Of a DNA stretch of 64,000 bases, positions 46,726-57,337 are shown in pieces. The stretch lies in the NCBI GenBank assembly GCA_031769625.1, contig JAUIMM010000534.1:12415001-12479000 (forward strand), given 5' to 3'. A program made the position numbers and the translations under genes. Every line of letters begins with the position of its first letter. The first letter of the stretch is position 1. Under the pieces are notes generated by a model. That model searched no databases. It had not been told where the DNA came from and saw only the letters and a program-made list of their open reading frames with translations. Source of the stretch: Taudactylus pleione (lineage: Eukaryota; Chordata; Amphibia; Anura; Myobatrachidae).

Positions 46726-47065
46726 GGTACCCGCGTCGGCGCCATTTTCTCACTCGGCTGTGGACAGTGAAGAGGGAGGGTGGGAGTTAGGGCTATGTAG
46801 TGTAGTGTAGTGTAGTGCTGCTGTTGTCCACTACTTCAAAGTCCATAGGGGCTGGCTGTGTTGTGCTGTGCTGCTGTTGTTAATAGGGGCTGTGTCCACT
46901 ACTTCAAAGTCCATAGGGGCAGGCTGGACTGTGTTGTGCAGTCAGTTCTCCATAGGGGCTGTGTCCACTCCAAAGTCCTGTGCAGTGTCCCAGTCCTAAA
47001 GGGGTGCTGTAGTGTTGTCCAGGGGGTGCTCTGTCCATCAGGGGTGCTCCCCCCAAGTGCTAAAA

Positions 47066-49165
47066 AAATAATATATTTTCTGTGTTTGTGAATTGTGTGC
47101 GCAGTAGCCGCACGTGCATCAACAAAGAAGTGCCAAGCGTGCGCCTGTGTCATAAGTAAAGGGCCGGCTGGCTTGACCGTTAAAGGGTGCTGTAACCCCC
47201 GAAAGTACACTCCAGTCCAAACCAAAAAAAAAATTATTTTCTGTGTTTGTGAATTGTGTGCGCAGTAGCCGCACGTGCATCAACAAAGTAGTGCCAAGCG
47301 TGCGCCTGTGTCATAAGTAAAGGGCCGGCTGGCTTGACCGTTAAAGGGTGCTGTAACCCCCGAAAGTACACTCCAGTCCAACCAAAAAAAAATTATTTTC
47401 TGTGTTTGTGAATTGTGTGCGCAGTAGCCGCACGTGCATCAACAAAGTAGTGCCAAGCGTGCGCCTGTGTCATAAGTAAAGGGCCGGCTGGCTTGACCGT
47501 TAAAGGGTGCTGTAACCCCTGAAAGTACACTCCAGTCCAAACCAAAAAAAAATAATGTTCTGTGTTTGTGAATTGTGTGCGCAGTAGCCGCACGTGCATC
47601 AACAAAGTAGTGCCAAGCGTGCGCCTGTGTCATAAGTACAGGGCCAGCTGGCTTGACCGTTAAAGGGTGCTGTAACCCCCGAAAGTACACTCCAGTCCAA
47701 ACCAAAAAAAAAATTATTTTCTGTGTTTGTGAATTGTGTGCGCAGTAGCCGCACGTGCATCAACAAAGTAGTGCCAAGCGTGCGCCTGTGTCATAAGTAA
47801 AGGGCCGGCTGGCTTGACCGTTAAAGGGTGCTGTAACCCCCGAAAGTACACTCCAGTCCAAACCAAAAAAAAAAATATTTTCTGTGTTTGTGAATTGTGT
47901 GCGCAGTAGCCGCACGTGCATCAACAAAGTAGTGCCAAGCGTGCGCCTGTGTCATAAGTAAAGGGCCGGCTGGCTTGACCGTTAAAGGGTGCTGTAACCC
48001 CTGAAAGTACACTCCAGTCCAAACCAAAAAAAAAATAATGTTCTGTGTTTGTGAATTGTGTGCGCAGTAGCCGCACGTGCATCAACAAAGTAGTGCCAAG
48101 CGTGCGGCTGTGTCATAAGTAAAGGGCCGGCTGGCTTGACCGTTAAAGGGTGCTGTAACCCCCGAAAGTACACTCCAGTCCAAACCAAAAAAATAATTAT
48201 TTTCTGTGTTTGTGAATTGTGTGCGCAGTAGCCGCACGTGCATCAACAAAGTAGTGCCAAGCGTGCGCCTGTGTCATAAGTAAAGGGCCGGCTGGCTTGA
48301 CCGTTAAAGGGTGCTGTAACCCCCGAAAGTACACTCCAGTCCAAACCAAAAAAAAAATTATTTTCTGTGTTTGTGAATTGTGTGCGCAGTAGCCGCACGT
48401 GCATCAACAAAGTAGTGCCAAGCGTGCGCCTGTGTCATAAGTAAAGGGCCGGCTTGCTTGACCGTTAAAGGGTGCTGTAACCCCCGAAAGTACACTCCAG
48501 TCCAAACCAAAAAAAAAATTATTTTCTGTGTTTGTGAATTGTGTGCGCAGTAGCCGCACGTGCATCAACAAAGTAGTGCCAAGCGTGCGCCTGTGTCATA
48601 AGTAAAGGGCCGGCTGGCTTGACCGTTAAAGGGTGCTGTAACCCCCGAAAGTACACTCCAGTCCAAACCAAAAAAAAAATTATTTTTGTGTTTGTGAATT
48701 GTGTGCGCAGTAGCCGCACGTGCATCAACAAAGAAGTGCCAAGCGTGCGCCTGTGTCATAAGTAAAGGGCCGGCTGGCTTGACCGTTAAAGGGTGCTGTA
48801 ACCCCCGAAAGTACACTCCAGTCCAAACCAAAAAAAAAATTATTTTCTGTTTGTGAATTGTGTGCGCAGTAGCCGCACGTGCATCAACAAAGTAGTGCCA
48901 AGCGTGCGCCTGTGTCATACGTAAAGGGCCGGCTGGCTTGACCATTAAAGGGTGCTGTAACCCCCGAAAGTACACTCCAGTCCAAACCAAAAAAAAAATT
49001 ATTTTCTGTGTTTGTGAATTGTGTGCGCAGTAGCCGCACGTGCATCAACAAAGGAGCAGCGCCAAGCGTGCGCCTGTGTCCCATAAGTAAAGAGCCGGCT
49101 GGCTCATTTCTTAAAGGCTGGTGTAACCCACAAAGTGCACTACTCACCAGCAAAAATAAAAAAAT
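47066..49165 (+). repeat. 13-unit, ~161-bp tandem array in hAT copy 2
   Basis: GTGTGCGCAGTAGCCGCACG recurs at about 47,095 and then every 158-162 bp to 49,021, thirteen times. Each unit continues with GCCAAGCGTGCG, GGGCCGGCTGGCTTGACC, GGGTGCTGTAACCCC and an A-rich tract. Units are nearly identical except the last, which resembles the promoter-distal unit of copy 1. The array has no role as a protein; the minus-strand frames over it are repeat artefacts. Confidence 0.97.
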
Positions 49166-49212
49166 ATTTTCTGTGTTTAGCCGCACGTATATATCAAATC
49201 GATATAACATAA

Positions 49213-49821
49213 ATGGAGGACCAAACTTTCTCCGATAAAAATAAAATAGAGAAAGATCAAGAACCACTTCCTCCTAGTGCTGAAGCTGCTGCCACTTGTC
49301 ATGACATAGACGATAACATGCCATCAACGTCGTCTGCCAAGGCCGATGCCCAATGTCATAGTAGAGGGCACATACAATCCCAAATGACAAAGTTCAGGAA
49401 AATAACCTTGAAAAAAACATTTAAATCATCTGAAGAGAAACGTAAACTTGCCAATATGCCATTTACGACACGGAGTGGCAAGGAACGGCTAAGGTCGATC
49501 CCTAGTATGTTCATGACTAGTGGTTCAGCTTCACATGACGATGGAAGCCCTCCTCCCACTAAAAAAATCAAAAGAGTTAAGCTGGCAAAGCACAGCGAAG
49601 AACTGTGCTTTCTAAGAAGATATCACAAATCCCCAAGGAGAGTCCAAGTGTGGTGGTGGTTGCGATGCCTGACCTTCCCAGCACTGGACGGGAAGAGGTG
49701 GCTCTTTCCACCATTTGCACACCCCCTGCAAGTGCTGAAAGGAGCACCCACAGTCCACTTGCTGATATGCAAATTGAAGATGTCACTGTTGAAGTACAAC
49801 AGGATGAGGATACTGGTGTAG
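49213..49821 (+). CDS. Upstream ORF of the hAT element (MEDQ ORF)
   Basis: An ATG-started 202-codon frame follows the array after about 50 bases. The first ~122 residues (MEDQTFSDKNK ... PPPTKKIK) are acidic then basic, low in complexity, and end in a nuclear-signal-like KKIKR. This part is conserved in copy 1, where the frame stops directly after KKIK. The rest of the frame overlaps the transposase ORF in another frame and is probably not real coding. It may be the transposase N-terminus, joined by splicing or lost by a one-base shift, or a separate small protein. Confidence 0.6.
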   Translation: MEDQTFSDKNKIEKDQEPLPPSAEAAATCHDIDDNMPSTSSAKADAQCHSRGHIQSQMTKFRKITLKKTFKSSEEKRKLANMPFTTRSGKERLRSIPSMFMTSGSASHDDGSPPPTKKIKRVKLAKHSEELCFLRRYHKSPRRVQVWWWLRCLTFPALDGKRWLFPPFAHPLQVLKGAPTVHLLICKLKMSLLKYNRMRILV

Positions 49822-52325
49822 CTGGCGCTGAGGAGGAAGTTGGCGAGGAGGATTCTGATGGTGATGTGGTTTGTTTAAATCAGGCTCCGGGGGAGACAGT
49901 TGTTGTCCGTGGGATGAAAAAGCCCATCACGGTCATGCCTGGGCAGAAGACCAAACATTCCACCTCTTTGGTCTGGCAATATTTCTATCCAAATCCAGAC
50001 AACAACTGTCTTGCCATATGTACCATATGTAAAGGTGAAATAAGTAGGGGTAGGGACGTCAACCACCTAGGAACATCCTCCCTTATACGGCACCTGCAGC
50101 GCGTTCATAAAAAGTTACTGTCAAGTTCAGAAACTTTGGCTAAGACCGTAAGCAGTCCAGGGACACCTAAATCCCGTTGTCCTGTTGTATCCAAGCGCCT
50201 GCAAACCACACCGTCAACTCCCTCCTCGTCAATTTCCTCCTTAGTCAGGATCGGAAGTAGTCCTGCAGGCCATGTCACTGGCATGACTGACTCTCCTATC
50301 CGGGATTCCTCCGGAGGATCCTGCATTGCTACGCCTACTGCTGCCGCTGCTGCTGTTGCTGCTGCTGGGAGTCGTTCATCATCCCAGAGAGGAAGTAGGA
50401 ACACCACTACTTTTACTAAACAATTGACCCTCCAACAGTCCTTAGCGAGGAGGATGAAGTACGACAGAAGTCATCCTGAAGCAAAACGTATAACTGAGGC
50501 CTTGACTGCTATGTTGGTGTTAGACGTGCGTCCGGTATCCGCCATTAGTGCAGTGGGATTTAGACAATTGATGGAGGTAGTGTGTCCACGGTTCCAAATC
50601 CCGTCTAGATTCCACTTCACTAGGCAGGCGATACCGAGACTGTACAGAAACGTCAGAAAAAGTGTCCTCAGTGTCCTGAAAAATGCCGTTGTACACAATG
50701 TCCACTTAACCACGGACATGTGGACAAGTGGAACAGGGCAGACTAAGGACTATATGACTGTGACAGCCCACTGGGTAGATGTATCACCTTACGCAGCAAC
50801 AGCAGCAGCGTCACCAGTAGCAGCATCTCAGAAACGCCAGCTCGTTACAAGGCAGGCTACGCTGTGTATCACTGGTTTCAGTAAGAGGCACACCGCCGAC
50901 AACCTCTTAGAGAAACTGAGGGAAATCATCGCCCAGTGGCTTACCCCACTTAGACTCTCCTGGGGATTTGTGATATCTGACAACGCCACCAATATTGTGC
51001 GGGCATTACATCTGGGGAAATTCCAGCACGTCCCATGTTTTGCTCACACAATAAACTTGGTGGTGCAGAATTTTCTGAAAAGCAACAGGGGCGTGCAGGA
51101 GACGCTTTGGGTGGCCCGAAAAATTTCTGCCCACTTTCGCCATTCAGCAACTGCGTGCCGAAGACTGGAGCGCCAGCAAACACTCTTGAACCTGCCCCGC
51201 CATCACCTGAAGCAAGAGGTTGTGACGCGGTGGAACTCAACCCTCTATATGCTTCAGAGGATGGAGGAGCAGCAAAAGGCCATACAAGCCTATACATCCA
51301 CCTATGACATAGGCAAAGGAGGGGGTATGCACCTGACTCAAGCACTGTGGAGAATGATTTCCGTGTTGTGCAAGGTTCTCCAGCCCTTCGAACTTGCCAC
51401 ACGTGAAGTCAGTTCAGACACTGCCAGCTTGAGTCAGGTCATTCCCCTCATCAGGCTTTTGCAGAAGCAGCTGGAGAAAGTGAAGGAGGAGCTAAGACGG
51501 AGTGATTCTGCTCGGCATGTGGGACTTGTGGATGAAGCCCTTCATTCGCTTTGCCAGGATTCCAGGGTGGTCAATCTGTTGAAATCAGACCACTACATTT
51601 TGGCCACCGTGCTCGATCCTAGGTTTAAAGCCTATGTGGTGTCTCTCTTTCCGGCCGACACAAGCCTGCAGAGGTGCAAAGACCTGCTGGTGAACACACT
51701 GTCAGCTGAAGCGGAATGTGACACATCAACGGCTCCTTCTTCATTTTCTCCCGCAACTGGGGCTGCCAGGAAAAAACTTAGGTATCCTAAGCAACCCGCT
51801 GGCGGTGATGCAGGGCAGGCAGGACCAAGTTTGGACATCTGGTCCGGACTGAAGGACCTGGCAACAATTTCTGACATGTCTACTGTCACTGCATATGATA
51901 CTGTCACCATTGACAGAATGGTGGAGGATTACATCGGTGACAGCATCCAAGTAGGCATGTCAGACAGTCCATACCTGTACTGGCAGGAAAAAGAGGCAAT
52001 TTGGAGGCCCCTGTACAAACTGGCTCTATTTTACCTGAGTTGCCCCCCCTCCAGTGTGTACTCCGAAAGAGTGTTTAGTGCAGCCGGGAACCTTGTCAGT
52101 GAAAGGCGTAGGAGGTTGCTTCCACAGAATGTGGAGAAGATGATGTTCATCAAAATGAATTATCAGCTCTTCCAGGGAGACCAGCCTCCAGAAGGTACAG
52201 AGGGACCTGTGGTGGTGGATTCAAGTGGGGACGAGTTAATACTTTGTGAGGATGAGGATGTACACACTGAAGAGGGTGAGGAATCGGTGGATGAGGAGGA
52301 TGAGGATGACATCTTGCCTCCGTAG
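49665..52325 (+). CDS. BED-finger hAT transposase (ZBED-like), intact frame
   Basis: This frame is open from just after a TAA at 49,578. The first ATG is at 49,665, giving 886 residues; sequence upstream to 49,605 is also open and conserved in copy 1. Numbering from 49,605: acidic tract about 60-90; BED zinc finger with C139, C142, H163 and H168; Ala/Ser linker 200-270; RNase-H-like core with D371 (TTDMWTSG) and D459 (ISDNATNI); the C-H pair C478/H481 (CFAHTINL); RW at 542-543; a helical insertion domain about 550-800; and the hATC dimerisation block 817-850 (SVYSERVFSAAG, with E821 the likely catalytic Glu). The tail is acidic. It would bind element ends and catalyse cut-and-paste in the nucleus. 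Confidence 0.93.
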   Translation: MPDLPSTGREEVALSTICTPPASAERSTHSPLADMQIEDVTVEVQQDEDTGVAGAEEEVGEEDSDGDVVCLNQAPGETVVVRGMKKPITVMPGQKTKHSTSLVWQYFYPNPDNNCLAICTICKGEISRGRDVNHLGTSSLIRHLQRVHKKLLSSSETLAKTVSSPGTPKSRCPVVSKRLQTTPSTPSSSISSLVRIGSSPAGHVTGMTDSPIRDSSGGSCIATPTAAAAAVAAAGSRSSSQRGSRNTTTFTKQLTLQQSLARRMKYDRSHPEAKRITEALTAMLVLDVRPVSAISAVGFRQLMEVVCPRFQIPSRFHFTRQAIPRLYRNVRKSVLSVLKNAVVHNVHLTTDMWTSGTGQTKDYMTVTAHWVDVSPYAATAAASPVAASQKRQLVTRQATLCITGFSKRHTADNLLEKLREIIAQWLTPLRLSWGFVISDNATNIVRALHLGKFQHVPCFAHTINLVVQNFLKSNRGVQETLWVARKISAHFRHSATACRRLERQQTLLNLPRHHLKQEVVTRWNSTLYMLQRMEEQQKAIQAYTSTYDIGKGGGMHLTQALWRMISVLCKVLQPFELATREVSSDTASLSQVIPLIRLLQKQLEKVKEELRRSDSARHVGLVDEALHSLCQDSRVVNLLKSDHYILATVLDPRFKAYVVSLFPADTSLQRCKDLLVNTLSAEAECDTSTAPSSFSPATGAARKKLRYPKQPAGGDAGQAGPSLDIWSGLKDLATISDMSTVTAYDTVTIDRMVEDYIGDSIQVGMSDSPYLYWQEKEAIWRPLYKLALFYLSCPPSSVYSERVFSAAGNLVSERRRRLLPQNVEKMMFIKMNYQLFQGDQPPEGTEGPVVVDSSGDELILCEDEDVHTEEGEESVDEEDEDDILPP

Positions 52326-52964
52326 AGCCAGTTTGTGCAGGGACACATTAATTGCCAGCTTGTTTTGTGGGGGCCCAAACGAACCAATCATTTCAGCTAC
52401 AGTTGTGTGGCAGACCCTGGCGCTGAAATGATTGGTTTGTTAAAGTGTGCATGTCCTGTTTATACAACATAAGGGTGGGTGGGAGGGCCCAAGGACAATT
52501 CCATCTTGCACCTCTTTTTTTTCTTTGCATTATGTACAGTTTGGGGCCTAGTTTTTCAAACTGCCATCCTGTCTGCCACTGCAGTTTCACGCCTAGATGG
52601 GTCACATGTTTGTGCCGCCCACTCGTGTCGCTTAGCATAGTCATCCAGCTACCTCGGTGCAACCTTTTGGACATAAAAACACTATTGTGAGGTGTGAGGT
52701 GTTCAGAATAGACTGGAAATGAGTGGAAATTAAGGTTATTGAGGTTAATAATAGCATAGGAGCAGAAAAACCTACAAATTCTGTGATTTTAGCTTTATGC
52801 TTTTTTTCAAAAAAATACAGATCCAAAACACAAAACCCAGAACCCAAAACACGGAAGGGTGGTTTTGGCAAAACCAATCCAGATCCAAAACACGAAGAAA
52901 GATCCAGATCCAAAACCAAAACACAAAACACGAAAAGTGGCCGGTGCACACCCCTAATCTGAAT

Positions 52965-53425
52965 ACAAGCGTATTTTACACGTATGTACAACTCCTGCTT
53001 AGCCCACATTTCTGTATGCATGCCAGTGGGTTAGGGGCGGATCCAGGAAAAAATGACAGGGGAGGCCCCATAATTGACATGTGTGGCTGGGGGTATGGCC
53101 AACTGTGTGAGGGACTGTGGCTCATGTGCTCGCTGCTAATATAAGGTCTGTCTTATGTAATTGTGTAAAATATAGCACATGATCTATAGTAATACTTTTA
53201 TTTTGCACAGCTCAGTGGATTAAGTGTATGGAAATTTAAAGTGAAAGCCCAGGGGTCAGGGGGCCAGTGGCAGATCTACACTCTTCTTTTAGGGGGGGGG
53301 GTTACCATTTAGCACTTGCTCCTCCCCTTTCCAGTCCCGACTCCTCCCCCTCCAATTAATACCTTGCCAGCCAATAATGTGAGCTGCAAGGAGGAAAGAT
53401 GGACCTGTGACTATGAGTTTCTGCA
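52965..53425. other. No gene recognised
   Basis: 53,030-53,300 looks like old repeat sequence with a short G run. No gene was seen. Confidence 0.5.
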
Positions 53426-53429
53426 CTCA

Positions 53430-53451
53430 GCATATGCACACACAGATATCC

Positions 53452-53537
<86 letters not shown>

Positions 53538-53626
53538 CCACATATATACATAAATACATATATACAGCCACATATGCACACACAGATAGCCACATATATA
53601 CAAACAGCCAAATATGCACACACATA
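53430..53626. repeat. (CA)n microsatellite with GATAGCCACATATATA units
   Basis: A pure CA run (53,459-53,534) is flanked by CACACAGATAGCCACATATA-type repeats. Confidence 0.95.
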
Positions 53627-53978
53627 CCTCCCAACATTTGTTGGGAGTGAGTCGGGACCTCCCGAAAAGGGGGCGTGACCTAATAGTAAAGGGGGTGTGG
53701 TCTGATGACATGCCTCCGTTTACATCACTAATGGGGCGTGCCCAGCATCTCCGCGATGCTGCCGAGATGCTGGGCAGCCCCCGGGATCCCCCCTTACGCT
53801 AAATAGATGCTGTGCGCATGCGCACACCGTCTATTGTAGCTCTGCATACACGTTGCTCTGCATAGCAGAGCAGCACGTATGCTTCCCCCAACTTCCCCCC
53901 CACCACAGGACACTGCGGCCCGCGGGCGGGACAGTGGGACAGTCCCAGAAAAACGCTAAATGCGGGACAGTTGGGAGG
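53627..53978. mobile_element. Non-autonomous element with ends CCTCCCAAC
   Basis: CCTCCCAAC and GTTGGGAGG bound a GC-rich insert that interrupts the satellite. Internal pairs include GGGACCTCCCG and CGGGACAGTGGGACAGTCCC. No clear target duplication can be read because the flanks are themselves repetitive. Confidence 0.7.
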
Positions 53979-54200
53979 AATGCACACACAGATAGCCACA
54001 TATATACACACAGCCACATATGCACACACAGATAGCCACATATATACACACAGCCACATATGCACACACACACAGATAGCCACATATATACACACAGCCA
54101 CATATGCACACATAGATGGCCACATATACACACACACACACACACAGATAGCCACATATATACACACAGCCACATATGCACACACACACAGCCACATATG

Positions 54201-54264
<64 letters not shown>

Positions 54265-54325
54265 TAGCCACATATATACACACAGCCACATATGCACACA
54301 CACAGAGATAGCCACATATATTTAC
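53979..54325. repeat. CA-rich satellite, continuation
   Basis: Units of about 35-45 bp, built on CACACAGATAGCCACATATA and CACAGCCACATATGCACA, continue after the insertion. A pure CA run lies at about 54,204-54,262. Confidence 0.95.
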
Positions 54326-54389
54326 ACACACTGAAATATTAGGAACTTATGTGCTCTCCTGTAATGTACCTTACTGGTTGTGGATAGAT

Positions 54390-54900
54390 CCCCTTCCCAG
54401 GCTTGCCTACCCTCCCGATTTGGTCGGGAGCCTCCCGAATATCGGGTGCCGCTCCTGACCCCCCGTAAAGGCAGGAAAGCCTCCCGGCTGCCGCCTGCCC
54501 TCCCGACTGCCGCCTGCCCTCCCGACTACCTACTAGAAACCCCCGCAGCGGGGGGCCCGATGATGCGATTCGTGCTGAATCGCGTCATCGTGGCTCCGCC
54601 CCCTGCTTCACAATACCTTTATTTTCGTCATTGTGAGGAGGGGGCGGGGACACGATGACGCGATCATGCGGCCCTGCCCCTGGCCTCACCCCCAAAACGG
54701 ACTCATTGCCCGGCCACGTCCCCCGCTGTGTGCTGGCATTCAGCTTCCTCCCGGAAGGAGGGAGCTGAATGTCGGAAAGTATGCCCCTTCCATGCTACCA
54801 CGGTACTTCTTCCTGATGGGGGCTGGTCCTCGGGAAAATGGCCGCTGCTCCTCATCACATTGCACATGATAAAGCCAGGGGACACCTGCTACTACTCTAT
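54390..54900. repeat. GC-rich repeat with palindromes
   Basis: CTCCCGATTTGGTCGGGAG, GATTCGTGCTGAATC and CTCCCGGAAGGAGGGAG-type palindromes occur. It is similar in parts to 44,940-45,110. It is probably a non-autonomous DNA element, but its termini were not defined. Confidence 0.5.
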
Positions 54901-55645
54901 TGCCCTCTAGTGCCTTGCCCTGGATCTCCACTCCCTCATGCCTGCAGCAATGTGACATGGCCGGCTGCTGGATGCTAGGGAGTGGGACGCGGAGCGCTGT
55001 TCTACGGCAGCGGGGTCTGTGCGATCACCTCAATTGCCCCCCCTGGATCTGCCAGTGCTGGGGGCTGCCCTGACCCTCAGACACTTAGGGATTTTGATAG
55101 TGTTAAATTAAGTTTTGATTCTTTTTTTAACACTCCTCCCAGCAGCTTAAACTCGAATATTAGACCACTTAAAACTAAATAAAGCTACCTGCTTTTATTA
55201 GTTTGATACCCTCTACAAAAGACATGGGGCTACATGTACGAAGGTTGCAGGTGAAAATTTAAAACGGCACCCGCAGTCAGTGTAGAGCATGCGGGATTTT
55301 ACACTGACCGGGTGATGTTTTAAATTTCCACCTGCAACCCACTGGGGTGCAGCAACTTACAAAAGTCACTGCTTCGTAAATATAGCTCAGCGTGTGCTGA
55401 TCTTACCCAGGACCTTTATATGACATTAGTGCAGGCTTTAGCCCCGTCTATGCCGTTGATTCTGCCTGTTTGCAGCTAATACAGCAGGACAAAGACATGT
55501 AATTCTCCCTACAGTTCAGAAACCCTGACCAAATAGGCAAGTGACGTAAAGTGCAAACATTGAAATTCGTGTTGCCTTTCAATAGTCTAATATCCCTTTA
55601 AGGCCTAAACCCTGGTTTTGACACACGGGTTGAAGTTTGCATCAG
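54901..55645. other. No gene recognised
   Basis: A mirrored pair (GTGAAAATTTAAAACGGCAC / TTTAAATTTCCACCTG) near 55,250-55,335 suggests an old MITE. Nothing else was seen. Confidence 0.45.
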
Positions 55646-55647
55646 GG

Positions 55648-56900
55648 CAGTGGTGTAACTAGGGTATTTGGAGCCCAGGGCAAATTTGAAAAGGGAGTAC
55701 CTCCCCCCGATGTGTGCACGGCCAAAAAATGGGCGTGGTCACTTAAAAATGGGGCGTGTCAACATGACACACCCCTTTATTTTCAAACTGAACATTCCTA
55801 TCCATATGCACCTTAACCCCAGTAGTACCCCTTATACAGTACCCCCAGTATGCAGTTGTGGTCCCTCTTATGCCAACCCATAGTAGTGCCCCTTATACAG
55901 TATCCCCAGTAGTGGTCCCCCTTATACAGCCCCCAATTAGTTCCCCTTACTCAGTACCCCCAGTAGTGGCCCCCAAAATGCAGTGCCCCACGTAGTGTTC
56001 CCCCTTATGCAGTGCCCCCAGTAGCAGTCCCCACAATGCAGTGCGCCCAGTAACGGTATCCCCTTATGCAGTGCCCTTTATATGGTGTCCCCAATAGTAG
56101 TCCCCCCCATGCAGTGCCCTTTATATAGTGCCCCCAGCAGTAGTTCCCCCCATGCAGTTTTCCCAGTAGTGGTCCCCTTATGCAGGCACCCTGTAGTGAT
56201 CCCCCCTATCCAGTGCCCCCTGTAGTGGTCCTTCCTATTATTGCCCCCAGTAGTGGTCCCCCGAGTGCAATTCCTCTAGTAATAGGCCCCTTTTATAATG
56301 CCCCCAGTGGTAGTTCCCCCCCAAGTAGTAGTCCCCAGTAGAGTAGCCCCCCCCCCAGTAGAGGTCCTCCCAATGGCGCCCCCAGTAGTAGCCACCCCCT
56401 CCCCCGTTGTGCAGATAGGATAAAAAAATAAATATATATATATATATATATAAAAATATACTTACCTGAATTCCTGCTCCTGCTCCTGTCCGCGACGCCG
56501 CTCCCGCCCGGGCTGGCGCGCTCAGCATTATGGGACAGACGTCATGACGTCAGTCCCATTACCCACTGCAGGAGCCAGACGGAAGTCCGGCTCTTGCAGT
56601 GGGTGCTGCAGCAGTCAATGAGCGTCTATCTGACTCTCATTGGCTGCTGTTTAACACACGCATCGCCGCCAGCGCTGGCGGCGATGCGTGTGTTATGCAC
56701 AGCCTGAGCCCGCCTCCTAGCGCTATTGGGCAAGCGCTCAGGGGGAGGGAACGGGCTCAGGTGTGAAGCACAGGACCGGCGCTGGAAGCCTAGCGCCGGT
56801 CCTGTGTAAATGTGTAGCGCTGACCGCACTCATTGCAGTTGGCGCTACACTGGCTAACTAGGGCGGGCGGGCCGGTACCGTGGCCGGCGGCGCCCCTAGT
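55648..56900. mobile_element. Probable non-autonomous hAT element with CCCCAGTAGT minisatellite
   Basis: The left end CAGTGGTGTAACTAGGG looks like a hAT terminus. An ACACGCCCC-type stretch follows, then the minisatellite, a TA tract and a GC-rich part with an inverted pair around AACACACGCATCGCCGCC. The right end was not located with certainty. Confidence 0.5.
55815..56390. repeat. CCCCAGTAGTGGTCCCCCTTATGCAGTG-type minisatellite
   Basis: Degenerate units of about 25-32 bp recur roughly twenty times, alternating CCCCCAGTAGT and CTTATGCAGT. Confidence 0.85.
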
Positions 56901-57337
56901 GAAGTGGGCAGAATGGGGAGAACTTCCGCCATGATCGCGGGTCCCCGTGAAGGGGGCGGGGCTTAATGACATGATTATGCATGAATCGCATCATTTAGCC
57001 CCACCCCCTTATGGAAATGTGCAACAATTGCGGCAAATTACGCTATATGTCAGACCCCGCCCCCCATCGCGACCCAATCTTTCTCTTCCCTGGGTTCTCC
57101 TGGCAAGGAGATAAAAAGAATAGGCAAGCATGGTTATACTGAAGAAAATAGCAGCACCCACTTATAATTTCAGCTCCAGTGCACGAGGAATAATATGAGA
57201 TGGATAGAAGTCTTCAATAAAGGAGGAGCTGCAGGGTCATGAGATCAAAGCTCCACCAATCAGGCTGCTTATTTGTCAGTGATTGTCGATCCCCAAAGAG
57301 GCAGGAGCACAAGAATAAACTATATTCATATGGAGAC
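56901..57337. other. No gene recognised
   Basis: The first part belongs to the GC-rich repeat also seen at 44,940 and 54,560. The rest is unremarkable. Confidence 0.45.

Larger units (their letters stand above)
46559..52956 (+). mobile_element. hAT element copy 2, full length, transposase frame open
   Basis: The ends are TAGGGGTGAGCGGGTTCGG and GGCCGGTGCACACCCCTA. ATCTGAAT at 46,551-46,558 is repeated exactly at 52,957-52,964. Length is 6,398 bp. In order it carries a GC-rich terminal region with an internal palindrome (TTCGGATTTCTGAAATCCGAA), a TATA box, a leader, a 13-unit array, a small ORF and a long transposase frame. The 3' region has (minus-sense) GGTTTTGGATCTGGATC repeats. The perfect duplication and open frame make it much younger than copies 1 and 3. 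Confidence 0.95.

Noticed and set aside
47066..49165. CRISPR-like regular repeats
   Set aside because: Units are about 161 bp, contiguous and nearly identical throughout, with no variable spacers. They lie inside a eukaryotic hAT element.
53316..54331. Many His-Thr or Cys-Val repeat open frames on both strands
   Set aside because: These are translations of CA/TG microsatellites.
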